64,000 nt of DNA. Source: Stenopsyche tienmushanensis. Its lineage: Eukaryota > Arthropoda > Insecta > Trichoptera > Stenopsychidae. This document shows positions 23,214 through 34,100 of this stretch, in pieces. The stretch's first letter is position 1, and the number at the start of each line of letters is the position of its first letter. Under the pieces are notes generated by a model. The model saw only the letters and a program-made list of their open reading frames with translations, made no database searches and had not been told where the DNA came from. The stretch is taken from positions 1,116,001 to 1,180,000 of the forward strand of contig WACJ01000045.1 of the NCBI GenBank assembly GCA_008973525.1. The letters run 5' to 3'. The translations under genes were made by a program, and so were the position numbers.

Positions 23214-24429
23214 CAATCCGGAGAAATGAAATTTATACCGAGAGTGCTTATAAAAAAATCGCAAAAATAAAACCAGTTGACTTCATAAAAATGCATTTTT
23301 TTTTTAGATAAGTTGTATTTATAATAATTCAGCTTAATTTGTATGGTCAACTTTTAGAAATCCCCGTTTTAAATGTGTTTATTATAATTTCTTGGAGCAA
23401 AAAACCGATAAATAGTCTGAAATCAACCAATATTTTTTCGTACAGCTGAAATAAGTTCAACGTATAGCAATATTCAAGATATTTGTTGTTGTTTTATTTG
23501 GTCCATAAGTGTACGAAGAATAACAAATACGCAAACCGGAATTGAATCTTGGCTACAATTATCAGATTACCATATATTATATAAGACCTATTAGATAATA
23601 GTTGACTACTGTCGGATATAGTTCTAATTTTTTAATCGATCTACTTTTTCGCGTTAAAAAATGCACCCGGTAACAATGCAAATTGCGCAAAAAACCTAGT
23701 CAATACTAAAAAATGACCTGTTTAAATTTACATAAACGATATTTCGTATCTTGTTATGGTTATTTTTTTTTAAACTATCTTCTTGAAAAATATTAGGTAA
23801 AAGCTGCTGAACGATTCTAACTTCAACAAAGAACACTTAATAAAATCGTTATGGATTTATTATATTTGGCGTAGACGGCGTTAATCGACTGCGCAGTGGA
23901 ATTATTTCATTTCCAATTTATAACGTTTTTCGATTGGCAATTTTGGCTTAAAATGGACAGGTGTTAAAAAATACGAGCATAATTGTTCGTTTATAATTGA
24001 AGGAAGAATTGGCAATTAGCTTTATAAAGCGAAACGCGGTGAAATTCGTTAGCTATCGATACGAGCGATTGCGTCACTCTTGCATACGCGCTTATATTTC
24101 ACCAGCTTTTAATTATTTGCACATATTTCATAGACGCTTACTTCTGAGCACCGTTTTATAGCATTTTTCAATCTAAAACAATTTGTAGACAGCTTTGATG
24201 GCTTCATTCATGAGGAGATTGAACCCGAAAATAATCCGCGGACGGTGTTAAATATGCGCATTTCCGATCGAATCGTATGCGAAAAACTTGAAGATTGCGC
24301 AAACCAAGTAGAACAATCATTGCAGAAACGCATTTAATTGAAATTAATTTCTCGAGAAATCCAATGTATATATTTTCGTTTTTATGTTTTCTATTCTTTT
24401 TGTATATTTATAAACCTTAACTGTTTTCT
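23214..24429. other. Unrecognised AT-rich DNA
   Basis: No repeats shared with the window and no protein domain recognised. Confidence 0.4.
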
Positions 24430-24592
24430 TTGACCCTTTGAATAGTGAGCTAATTTAAAATCTTCATAGTCTTAGATGCTATATTTGCTTGTCCGCCACT
24501 TATAATCTGTACAAATCCACTTATCTGTTACGACGGCAACAGCGCGTATGAAGATTATATTTAACACTCTCGTCGCCTAACGTGATATTATA
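24430..24592 (-). repeat. Family D fragment (D3)
   Basis: Begins with ACCCTTTGAATAGTGAGCTA on the plus strand, the inverted right end of D1, and continues with TATATTTGCTTGTCCGCCAC. The TTAA is mutated and the other end is missing. Confidence 0.65.
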
Positions 24593-24799
24593 ATGCACGG
24601 GATAAACAAATACATAAATTAGCCAATTTAACGAAAACAAAGCAAGTGCGAACAGACAAGGGTAGAAATGCAATGTTTCGGGGTCGATCTCAAAAGATAT
24701 TTTAGACAATTGTCGTCTGGAAGTCATTATAGAAAGTCGTTCGTAAAGTTAACATTTGTAAGTTGCTATAGAAATACGTAAGAGTGAGACACTCAGAAA

Positions 24800-24882
24800 A
24801 TTCAAAAAAAGAGTTGCAATATATTGTCTAAATTGTCCAAAATCATCTCATATGTATTTGAATTGTTTTAATGAATACCATG
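24800..24882 (+). pseudogene. piggyBac transposase C-terminal zinc-finger relic (copy 1)
   Basis: The frame reads RVAIYCLNCPKSSHMYLNC, then FNEYHVT and stop. The CxxC spacing followed by C-FNEYH is the end of the cysteine-rich C-terminal domain of piggyBac-family transposases. Only the last 27 or so residues remain. The same piece exists inverted at 44448-44600. It sits directly beside the family E element. Confidence 0.65.
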
Positions 24883-24934
24883 TTACATAATAAAATGTTG
24901 TATTTTATTTTAAACATATTTTTTTTGCATAGTA

Positions 24935-25425
24935 CACTCACACCTCTTTTATTGCGACTTTTTTTTGTGCGATTTCGAAGTTATGCGAATTTTTTTAAAG
25001 CAATTTTTTAAATTTTTATTTCATAAAGAGTATCCATCGAGATATTTTGGATAAAATGAGAAATAAATCATCAACACTAAATTTTTGTGATTTATTTTTT
25101 TGAGTTAGGGACTACAATGACATATTTACTAATTATGAATTATATTGTTGGAAAGAGAAAATCTGCACAGAAAAATGATGGCATTGACACTGGATATACT
25201 ATTCCTTCTGAAATAATTAAAATAATTAGTATTTCTCTAGTGGATGTTTGGCATTTGAGATGCCAGATGTCAGACATCCTTAAAATTTTACCAATGATGC
25301 AAGACGCCCTTTAAATGTTACTAAAAATGTTATTTATTAATTATCTCATTATTTTCCTGGTTTTTTATTAACTTTTTAATGCGATTTTGGATATATTTTA
25401 TGTAACTAATTCAAAGTTATGCGCT
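24935..25425 (+). mobile_element. Family E element (E1), TA-flanked, Tigger/pogo-like, right end truncated
   Basis: Starts right after TA (24933-24934) with CACTCACACCTCTTTTATTG and contains TGTGCGATTTCGAAGTTATG. This matches the ends of E2 (43903-44402) over about 480 bp in inverse orientation. The far end is cut inside the terminal repeat. The 75-codon frame 25087-25314 has no recognisable domain. TTTTATTGCG-type TIRs with a TA target site are typical of Tigger/pogo. Confidence 0.65.
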
Positions 25426-25609
25426 TTTAAAATCAATTTTTCGTTCTATAATAGTTATTTTGATTTTGTCTTATTATAGTTATATATATGTTATATATTT
25501 TTTATATCCATTAAATAGATATTGTTGATGTTAAATCGTATTTAAGCGGAGGAAGAAAACGTCCGCCAAAATGACTCGACGGGGCCCATGCGAGGGAACG
25601 CTCGTCGCT

Positions 25610-25730
25610 CATATCTGATGGACGCAGCGACGAACGAGTTAAATAAATAAGTACTGTCGATAGCATACACCATTCGATAATTTCTTCAAGTAAACATTAA
25701 TAATACACTAAAAATCGATTCTAAAAATAT
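25610..25730 (-). repeat. Family D fragment (D4)
   Basis: Contains AAATAAGTACTGTCGATAGC and TTTCTTCAAGTAAACATTAA, the inverted middle of D1 and D2. Both ends are missing. The surrounding 25426-25609 and 25731-26429 are unrecognised. Confidence 0.6.
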
Positions 25731-26431
25731 AAGAATCCAATGGAACGAGTACAAAAAAGATGATAAAACCATTCGGTTAAATTTAGAAAAAAATCTGCAA
25801 TAATTCCTTGAAGCTTTAAGCATGTCATTTTTATGCCGGTCTTCTATTTACGGATTACCATCTATTTACGCTTGGAATCACATCTAAAACTTAATTCATC
25901 TATTTTACGTGAAACAATCGTGATCAGCATTTTGTTTGCGGTTTACTCCACTTTGTAGTATTTGTTACTCCCGTTTATAATTCTACATAATGAGTCATAG
26001 TTTAAAAATATTCGAGCCGTTTAAGAGCCAAGTTCTTTAGAATTCACGATTAACGCTGGTATTAAATTAGTTAATGGTGAGCTATCAAAGTTATAAATGA
26101 CTTCAATAAACGAACTAAGAAGACATATGGTTGATTAGCGTATCGTTTGAAGAGCTCGAGTGAGGCTGTGTTTGGTAATTTAATGTTTTAATACAAAGCC
26201 TTCTTTGAATATATCGTCTTCCTTATAATCTGCAATTACAATCATTATGATCGATTTATGACAATAAAGTGCGCCGATAGAGTGTTTCGATGCGTTCGGA
26301 CGATGTGTTCGATTGATTCAAAGGATAGACTTGCTGATATTGATTTTAAAAAAACTCAGTATACAATATTTATAAATTAGAAGGTATTGTATAAAAATAA
26401 ATTTAAATTATAATTGAATTATGGAGGTATA

Positions 26432-27501
26432 TCCCGAAAGTAAGTGTACTAATTTAATATATTTTTTAGAAAAAGTGTATTTGAAAAGAAAATAATATTG
26501 TTGATGCACTTGTAAAACTATTTTTCAATATAATCACCATCCCGTTTGAAGCATCTGGCGAGCCGCGGCACAAGCTTCTTTATGCCCTCTTTGAAGAACT
26601 CTCCCGCCAGTTCCTTCCCCCAATTCAGAATCTCTTTCTGCACATGCTCGTTGGTTGAAAAATTAATTCCACCCATGTGTTTTTTCAGAAATGATGATAA
26701 TCTGAAGTTGCCAAGTCAGGGGAATACGAGGGGTGGTTCAAAACATCCCAACTAAATAAGTCCAAGTGCGCCTTGGTGGCTTGATGGCATGCAACAAGTC
26801 CACTCCTTTTGTCAGCATTCCTCTTCTCTTTGTTTTGAATGGTACTTTTGAGTTTTTTTTAAGGTCTCTCAATATCGTTGTGCATTGATAGTCTTTCTGT
26901 GAGGCAGAAATTCGACCAAAATGATGCCTTTTCGGTCTCAAAACACTGAAGCCATGATTTTATTTGGCAAATAGGGAATATGTGTGTGTGTGTGATGTGA
27001 CGACTGTCTTTTTGATTTAGAAGTGTAATGAACCACCCTCAGATAAAGCTCAGAAAATCCACACCTTCCAATTCAAGTCGCTTAAGAAACTCGCGGGCGC
27101 TATCGACCTAATTTTTCTTGTACTGCCCTGTCAACTGTTTTGGGACCCATCTTGCCCACAGTTTTCGGTATCCCAGCGTTTCTGTGAGAGTCTTGTTTAA
27201 GAGATTTCTGGAAAGTTGTGGTAGCATCTCAGAAATTTGTTCTCCTTTTTGTACTGCCTCTACTAAGCTCCTTGCATCACTTAAACACAGTCGTTCTGTT
27301 ATGAACATCTTCGTCGTAACTTTTTTGCTTTTTTTTGATTCGCGAAAAAAATTCGGACATTCGGACGCAATTTTACGTACTATCGCAATTCTTTGATGCT
27401 CACTATATTCGAAGACACTCTTCTACCACTCAGTGTTGTCAAACCTTCAAAAATAAAAAATAAAATAGTTCGTTATTGTCACAGTACACTTACTTTCGGG
27501 A
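26432..27501 (-). mobile_element. mariner element M1b, nearly full outline, transposase broken
   Basis: TA flanks (26430-26431 and 27502-27503) and perfect 19-bp inverted ends TCCCGAAAGTAAGTGTACT define a 1070-bp element. On the minus strand 27108-27308 reads EQISEMLPQLSRNLLNKTL, ETLGYRKLWARWVPKQLTG and QYKKN, the mariner DNA-binding/linker region. 26540-26760 encodes the C-terminal end after the third catalytic residue, including a PRIPLTWQL piece. The central segment with the first two catalytic aspartates is rearranged or deleted. The ends are the same as those of M1a. Confidence 0.92.
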
Positions 27502-27534
27502 TATCGTGATATAATTTTTTTTTTAAATTAGAAG

Positions 27535-27900
27535 TTAATGTGCCATATCCGAACCATCGGATATTGGTAATCTCCACAGAAGATTTTACTAGGGAAAATA
27601 TTAATGTGGTGGTTTCCTGTTACCCTAATAGGATTATTTGGAAAGATAGAAGAGGAGAGAATCTATGAGTGAGTAGCGAAATTATTATTATGTACAAATT
27701 ATAATTTTAATTATTGTTGCAAATTCAATCACTCACGCATGTGCGTCCCTGTGCGACTTTATTAATCGCCTCAGCATTTACCTTTTCAAATCCAGGAAAT
27801 CAGGGTAAACCGGGATTGAGACGATCGATCAGAATTATTAATATTTCCTTTCCAGAGTCGAGGATCTAATCCACTATAACAACACTTGGTATTCTTTATC
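27535..27900 (+). repeat. Family I diverged repeat (copy 2)
   Basis: Partner of 11640-12010. It continues past the shared part with AACCGGGATTGAGACGATCG and TCCAGAGTCGAGGATCTAAT, then TGGCGCTC near 27905. An LTR-like leader followed by a tRNA primer-binding site is one possible reading. I saw no second LTR and no gag or pol in the window. Confidence 0.45.
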
Positions 27901-29434
27901 TGCTGGCGCTCAATTTTTCGTTCACTTTCGTCGTCTACCATTACATTCAGCTCTTTCGTTAATGTGCCAAGATTTCATTTGTACTTTCCTTCAGCATATG
28001 CTGAATAAGCACTAAAATGACTATATCCCGTTTGGTACCATTGAAATTCGCTAAGCCCGTTTGATAACCATAAACTGAAAGATTGCCTTGAACAATAGTA
28101 TATTGTGCACTCTGTGCACAATTGAATCGGAGCTTTAATTTTGCAACAATTGCAATATTTTTCACATAAAAAATACGTACGTTAAGATGAGTCTCAAAAT
28201 ATTATTGGTGTCGTAACATAACGGCGATTTAGATATTACAAAAATCTCCAGCTACATACGAGTGCGATTACTGTGTTGCAACAGTTATATAATAATATCG
28301 CGAGAAGAGAACGCGACCGTTCGAAGAGAAAACTATTTTCTATCTAAGACCGTTCATTGTTCGTTTCCATTCTAAGTTTTAGATTAATGTATGCAATTCG
28401 AAAATTAATTCGATAGAATCAGCGAACCGCGATGCGATTGACAAGCTGCCTCTGAAATTGGAGTCGAATGTTGTTATTTTCGCTTGAAATAGATCTTCGC
28501 TCGAGATTTTAGAAGTGCAGATTGACGTGGAAGAAGCTCAAATGTATAATAAACGCTTAAGACAGCATGGCTAAATTGCAATAGTCAGCACACGCTACAA
28601 TTTCTTTATTTCGCGACGAAGAAATTACTTTGCGTTTTTCGCATCAGGCTTTTGTTACGGACATACAAGCATTGCGCTTCGACGATTTCTTAGTCGCATA
28701 TTAATAAGCATAATTAACATCTTAAAAACCTTCATTAATTACGTCTTATTGGATTTGCTGAACATGTTCAATACAAAAAACAAAAATTTATAAAGCAAAA
28801 TATGCTCAAATGTATAAATGTATTGATATAATAATTAAGATTTACAAGTCTTCATAATAGAAAAAATATTTTGAGGGCAAAAATGATTCACCAAATGTTA
28901 AACAGAATACAAAGCTCACTTATACATATTTTGAAATAAATGTATTTGTATTTGGTTGTGTATATTTTTGATACTATGATAATCGAAATAATTTTGGATT
29001 ATGGATATCTGATATTCATTGCATGCTCATTACACAAATATCAATATATTACGTCAAACTCATTTGATATTTATGACGATTGCGTGGTTGAATATGTAAT
29101 AATAAGGTAGTGTAATTAAGTAATATTGTATAGTTACTCTCATTTCGATCGGTTTCAAAAGTCTATCATCTGACAAACAAACGGTGAAAGAGCGCTTTTA
29201 CGTTCGTAAACGAGTTGCATATTTCGAGCTTTTTCGCATAGAATCGCTATGCAAAGTCAGTAATCTGCGATTTGTCCTTATTCGTAGATATTTTGTAGAG
29301 GATCTGATCCGATTGTGTAGGATGATCCCGTGGAATCGTAGTAGGTTTGGTTTCGTGCTGCGTCACGAAGCTACGATGTGTCGGAGTCGTTACGCTACTC
29401 TAGTTTTCCTCCGCATGGTCGCGTGGGGGCTCAC
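27901..29434. other. Upstream region of the cuticle-type gene
   Basis: No transposon signature. This is one of the few stretches over 1 kb next to a host gene, so cis-regulatory DNA is plausible. Plus-strand frames 29184-29441 and 29378-29788 overlap the promoter, first exon and intron and are not considered genes. Confidence 0.4.
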
Positions 29435-29441
29435 TATATAA
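29435..29441 (+). promoter_or_regulatory. TATA box of the cuticle-type gene
   Basis: TATATAA lies 34 to 28 bases before the initiator adenine proposed at 29469, the normal spacing for RNA polymerase II core promoters. Confidence 0.8.
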
Positions 29442-29466
29442 TCGCCAGCTCACCGACGACTAACCA

Positions 29467-29471
29467 TCAGT
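29467..29471 (+). promoter_or_regulatory. Arthropod initiator (TCAGT)
   Basis: TCAGT matches the arthropod initiator consensus. With A29469 as +1 the 5' UTR is 50 nt long and TATA spacing is correct. No cDNA evidence is available. Confidence 0.7.
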
Positions 29472-29518
29472 TCCACCTCTGGTCTCCGTCAGCTTGGAGA
29501 GCCCCATACCGAGGAAAC

Positions 29519-31031
29519 ATGAAGATTCTGGTAAGCCTTTGTCTGCTACTTCGACGATATTCAATTCTGCATTTTGCTACTCAAAAAATGGTCATTCAAA
29601 TCCGATTAAAAAATCTGATTAAAATGATCAATATTTTTAAATTTCAATCGGTGAAAGCATTCAAATATGGCACACACTGTTTATTACCGAAGAAAGTAGA
29701 CTCAAATAATTTTCACCAATTTCCATTCTCTTCGATTGCCATGATTACGATGCAAGATCGTTTCTTTCGATTAAAATGTGCATTCTAGTAATCGTCTTGG
29801 TCTAGTTGAGTTGATGCATAAATAAATTCGAAATAGTATATTGTTCTGCACGAAGATGTGCGGATCGTAAGCTTTTGGGAAATTTATTGAAATTTGGAAA
29901 GATCATCCTTTCGTTTCTTTCCGCTGATGTTCGTTCTTTTTTTTCATGCAGATATTCTTCGTGGTCGCGTTGGCCGCGGTCACCTTTGCCTCAGAGGAGA
30001 AAGGCAGCCGCGAAGCTAGCAAACCGGTCGAAGAACAACAAGTCGAAGAAAAGAAACAGGATAAAAGAGGAATATTCGGTTTCGGGTATGGAGGAGGTCA
30101 CGGAGGATATTCGGTCGGCGGCGGCTCGAGCGACTGGCATCCCGTCTCCGGCCACGGAAGCTTCGAGTCCTACGGTCACGGAGAGGAATCCGAGCATATA
30201 AAGACGATCGAAGTCATCAAGAAGGTTCCCGTGCCTTACACCGTCGAGAAGCACGTTCCCTATACCGTCGAGAAGAAAGTGCCCTACGAAGTGAAGGTAC
30301 CCGTGCCGCAGCCCTATACCGTCGAGAAGAAAGTGCCCTACACCGTCAAGGAGTACGTCAAGTATCCCGTCTACTTTCCACAACCCTACACAGTCGAGAA
30401 GAAAGTACCGTATGAAGTCAAGGTACCCGTCGACAAGCCGTACGAAGTGAAAGTGCACGTGCCCCAACCCTACACCGTCGAGAAGAAAGTACCATATGAA
30501 GTCAAAGTACCCGTACCCCAGCCCTACACCGTCGAGAAGAAGGTCCCCTACCCAGTGAAGGTCGAGATCAAAGTGCCGGAACCATACGAAGTCATCAAGA
30601 AGGTTCCTTATGAAGTCAAGGTCCCCGTCGACAAGCCCTACAACGTCTACGTACCCAAGCCTTACCCGGTCACCGTCGAGAAGCCCTACCCGGTGACGGT
30701 CCACAAGCCCGTCCCGTACGAAGTCAAGGTCCCGGTCGACAAGCCTTACAAAGTCGAGGTCGAGAAACCCTACCCGGTCCCCGTCAAAGTCTCCGTCCCC
30801 AAGCCCTACGAGGTGATCAAGAAGGTCCCCTACACGGTCGAGAAGAAAGTACCCTACGAGGTCAAGGTACCCGTCGATAAGCCCTACCCCGTCTACAAGG
30901 AAGTCCCCGTCCCCGTATACAAGGACGTGCCCTACCCCGTCAAAGTGCACGTGCCCTACTTGGTGAAGAAGCACGAGGAGCACGGCGGAGGCGGCGGCGA
31001 CGAGCACGGCTACGGAGGCTACCACCACTAG
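29519..31031 (+). CDS. Secreted repeat-rich structural (cuticle-type) protein, two exons
   Basis: Coding exons are 29519-29530 (MKIL) and 29952-31031, giving 363 residues. The intron (29531-29951, GTAAGC to TTTCATGCAG) splits the signal peptide after codon 4, an arrangement common in insect cuticle genes. Residues 1-17 form a signal peptide ending VTFA/SEEK. A charged linker (about 18-45) and a Gly-rich segment (46-85) follow. Residues of about 92-345 are built from 8-14-residue units such as PYTVEKKVPYEVKVPV, KPYPVTVEKPYP and VDKPYEVKV. The tail is Gly/His-rich and ends YGGYHH. High PV and PY pair density is the mark of low-complexity proline-rich cuticle proteins (the CPLCP class). The likely role is an extracellular matrix or cuticle component cross-linked through Tyr or Lys. 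No chitin-binding R&R domain is present. The frame is intact and GC-rich against an AT-rich background. Exact family naming remains uncertain. Confidence 0.9.
29531..29951 (+). other. Intron 1 of the cuticle-type gene
   Basis: 421 nt, phase 0, donor CTG/GTAAGC and acceptor with a T-rich tract ending TTTTCATGCAG. Removing it joins MKIL to IFFVVALAAVTFA, which completes a normal hydrophobic signal peptide. The ATG at 29946 lies inside the acceptor and is not the start. Confidence 0.88.
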
Positions 31032-31438
31032 AGTCCGGAAGTCCGACGCGCCAGCGGGAAAGGGCGCCGAAGTCGGAAGTCGAGCGGGCATCTGTCGTCC
31101 GTCAGCAACATCCTCCTCTATCGAAAGTTCCTCGCCCGCTCGACTGCGCGACCGACCTCGTCGGGTCGGTCCCCCGGAAAACTGGCCAAAGAAATTGTAC
31201 CTTGACGTTCCAGCCGACGTTTCGTCGCATCTCTCGTCTCATTCGTCGGATCGCTTTTGTTGATTTTGTACACTCGTTTTATTTTCTTCACGGCGAGCGT
31301 CTCTCTCCGATCTCTCCCCGGTCTCCGGGGGCCTGAGCCTCGGCGACTTTATTTTAGTATTTTTGTATGACTTGTACTTTGTTTATGTTTTTGTATTTTC
31401 GACGTGAGCAAATAAAACCTCATAGACGAAATCTTGCT
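31032..31438 (+). other. 3' UTR of the cuticle-type gene
   Basis: About 400 nt, GC-rich at first and then T-rich, ending shortly after the polyadenylation signal. No other open frame or repeat is evident. Confidence 0.7.
31411..31416 (+). terminator. Polyadenylation signal AATAAA
   Basis: Canonical hexamer 380 bp after the stop codon, inside GAGCAAATAAAACC. Cleavage would be expected near 31430-31440. Confidence 0.8.
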
Positions 31439-32820
31439 ATTTTATTTTAAAGCGACAGACAACGAAGAGTAATCCGAAATAACGCTAAAGATTTTTTGCT
31501 TCATTTTAACATGCCTGATGCAATTTGTAAATTAGCAGAACGAGCTTCCATTAACAATTTCGTGGCCGGTGATGCATATGCTGCATCATCACGGGTTCGA
31601 TCATTGGTGCCACATATGCATCATGATCGCACTGATCGTCAATATTCATCAGTAATCAATGAATATCAATAATTTTGAATGTTTGCAAATATTCAAACTT
31701 CGCCGGATCCTAGCGTAAGTTTTTGGTAATTTGATGCGGCCACGACAGTGTTAAGTCATAATTGTTATATAACAGGCGCCGCTAACGCGCCAAACGGGAT
31801 AATCGCATCGGTTGCATCACATATTGCACAATAATGACATCGCGTTAGTACCGCTATTAACTTTCAAAATAATACACACGGATACGAGCAAATCTCTAGT
31901 ATCGTTGCGCAATCCCACGAGAAATGCGTTTGCTCTCGTCTTCGTTGCGCAACTTGTCTTCTAACATATGCACTTTGCTGCTTATAAACATCGGACGTTG
32001 CCGCATAAAAATGAAGCAAATCCGCCAGAGAAATCGTTATCTATAGCCGCAAAAAAAAGGCAAAAGCGTCTAATTGCGTTAATCGCAAACGACACATAAT
32101 CTGCTTTCTCTTCCTTTTCTCCGTTTGTGCAATGTCTTAACTGCGCACATATTTAAAGAAACTGCCGTTCGTCAATAGGCGGCTTTTTACGGCCGCGAGT
32201 TATCTATCTCTAAATAGATATAACAAAGAGACCTATTAATATCTAGCGATGTCCAATTAAAACTAAACGAACACTAAATAATACAGGAGGGAACTCCCCC
32301 TTCGGAAGCGCAGGTACGACTTCAAATAATTCCCTCTATCTGAAGTTTCGATCGCGGTATGTGTCTCTTTATTAGGGTTAATGGCTATAAAAACATCGAA
32401 CCAGTGGCGGCGCACCGAAAAATATCTTTTCAATTTTAGAAAATCGCACTGCGATCGTATCGCAATCTAGTTTCATTAAATCGAGGATTGGTTAGTAGAG
32501 CGTCTCGCGATGTGTGAAACTTAATTACGCTTCCTATATTGCTTTATAAACGCGTTCTGTTCCATAAGTACATACTAACTATTGCACAAAATATTTATAT
32601 AATTATCAGTGACCCGGTTTAAGAATTGACTTATCTTGCCGTTACGGTTGCTCTGATACTGCAACGTGTGAATTTCGCAAACGGCACTATAAATTATTCA
32701 TCTTAACGCGGACACTTTGCTTATATAAAGCCTCATTAGATTGATTGAAGAACGGCCTGTCGGTGGAAACGCGTTTTAGAGCTCCACTATTAAAAAGTAT
32801 CCGCTCATTTGAAGCTCTCT
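31439..32820. other. Downstream intergenic DNA with an 11-bp inverted repeat
   Basis: No transposon or exon recognised. At 31570-31580 TGATGCATATG is matched by CATATGCATCA at 31613-31623, with a 32-bp spacer. Confidence 0.5.
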
Positions 32821-32824
32821 CAGT

Positions 32825-32962
32825 ACCCAAACAGGAACGGTCCGTCTGTATACAGGCGCAATGTCTCCGTAGGGCCACAAGAGATGGCGCTGTTAGAATA
32901 ACACATTGCACCTGAAAAGAGACGGAAGATGTCGCTGTTAATCTGGCGAATTAAATCTGCTC
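32825..32962 (+). repeat. Family B fragment (B3)
   Basis: Carries GCAATGTCTCCGTAGGGCC, GATGGCGCTGTTAGAATAA and GATGTCGCTGTTAATCTGG, the central 140 bp of family B. Both ends are missing. Confidence 0.75.
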
Positions 32963-33194
32963 TACAATACTTTAGAAAAGACCACCTACACTCGATATAG
33001 AAATTGTAACGAAGAATGCAAAAAAAAGTGCCAACAATGCTACATTGATAGCTGCAGGAAGTGTTTATCAATTTTTTATTAAAAATATTATCTGAAGAAA
33101 TTAATACCGATTTAAGTAAAACTATGCTACTGTATATAAAAACGCGAATGAAAGAAACATGAAATGCAACAAGCCCAATGAAAACCGAATTACG

Positions 33195-33425
33195 GCCTGA
33201 TGGAAATCTGACTGCGAGAAGGACGTCCTCCCGCAGCCAAGGTCAACTAACGACTCTTCCCGACTCTTATCTCCTGTGCCTCACCATCCAACCGGCAACA
33301 GTGCACGCGTAAGAAGTGATCGGTCGATAATTGCAGGCCACAAAAGATGGCACTATTAAAATAATACATTGCACCTAAAAAGAGATGAAAGATATCGCTG
33401 TAAATTTGCTCAGATTAAAACGTAC
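33195..33425 (+). repeat. Family B fragment (B4)
   Basis: Carries GACGTCCTCCCGCAGCCAAG, CAACCGGCAACAGTGCACGC and GATGGCACTATTAAAATAA. It is more diverged than B3 and about 230 bp away, so this is a separate copy. Confidence 0.7.
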
Positions 33426-33439
33426 ATTCTACGATTATA

Positions 33440-33665
33440 TACATTGTATGACTAATAATCATAACCCAAACAATCAATTTCAAGTGTATTGCTGGTATGT
33501 TAACATGAAGAAATGAAGGAATATTGTATGCTATCAACAGTGTTTATTTATTGATATACAAGCTTCATACACGCTGCGCGGTCCTCACAGATAAGTTGAT
33601 TTGTGCGGACATACAAATATAGGATCTATGTCATTTTAAAATTAACTCACTACTCAAAGGGTCAA
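33440..33665 (+). repeat. Family D fragment (D5)
   Basis: Contains CAATTTCAAGTGTATTGCT, TATGCTATCAACAGTGTTTA and an ACTCACTACTCAAAGGGTC end in which TTAA has become TCAA. Confidence 0.7.
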
Positions 33666-33984
33666 AAGTAGAAACGCCAAATTCACTTTTATTTTCGAAA
33701 TGTAAATAAAATTCTGATATTACTTATTTAGTTTGAACTCAAAATTTTACTTGATTTTCATGAAAACGCGTTGCGTAACAGAAGATGCCACTTCTTGCCA
33801 TCTTTCTTCAGTGACAGGATCAAGAAGCTTTCTATCCGACGGAATAAATACATTTTTAATGTGTGGAACTATGTAGAAAAATAAAAAAAACTCCATTTGT
33901 ATTTTAAAATGGCACTAATAAATCTGTACAGCGAAATTCCTGGCTATATTTGAATCATCTCAATATATATATATATATGATTTT

Positions 33985-34100
33985 TTTTTTAGTTATTTCT
34001 GCCCGTCTTTGTCTGTCTCTGAGCTCAACGTAAAGAATGCTCTTTCTGAATCCCTGGAATTCGCTCGCAAATAAGCGATTATCCCACCATACAGGTTAAA
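33985..34100 (-). repeat. Family D left-end fragment, inverted
   Basis: Reads TGTCTCTGAGCTCAACGTAA, ATTCGCTCGCAAATAAGCGA and ends CCATACAGGTTAA, the inverse of the D1 left terminus. Together with D5 it may represent one element rearranged around 33670-33985. Confidence 0.7.

Noticed and set aside
27900..27930. LTR retrotransposon primer-binding site (TGGCGCT)
   Set aside because: A single short motif without a second LTR, polypurine tract, gag or pol nearby. Kept only as a possibility under family I.
29184..29788. Two overlapping plus-strand frames (85 and 136 codons) around the promoter and intron
   Set aside because: They run through the TATA box, first exon and intron and encode no recognisable domain.
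29946..29951. ATG at 29946 as start of the cuticle-type protein
   Set aside because: It lies inside the splice acceptor CATGCAG. Using it gives MQIFF without the upstream TATA and initiator context. The spliced MKIL-IFFVVALAAVTFA start gives a standard signal peptide.
29991..31091. 366-codon open frame on the minus strand across the cuticle-type gene
   Set aside because: It is the antisense of the repetitive plus-strand exon. GTC, AAG and CCC-rich codon use leaves few stops on the other strand. Its product is a low-complexity DGVGxLDG-like string with no promoter or splice support.
31560..31640. Possible tRNA gene around CGGGTTCGATCAT
   Set aside because: A T-loop-like GGTTCGA is present, but no matching acceptor, D or anticodon stems could be found.
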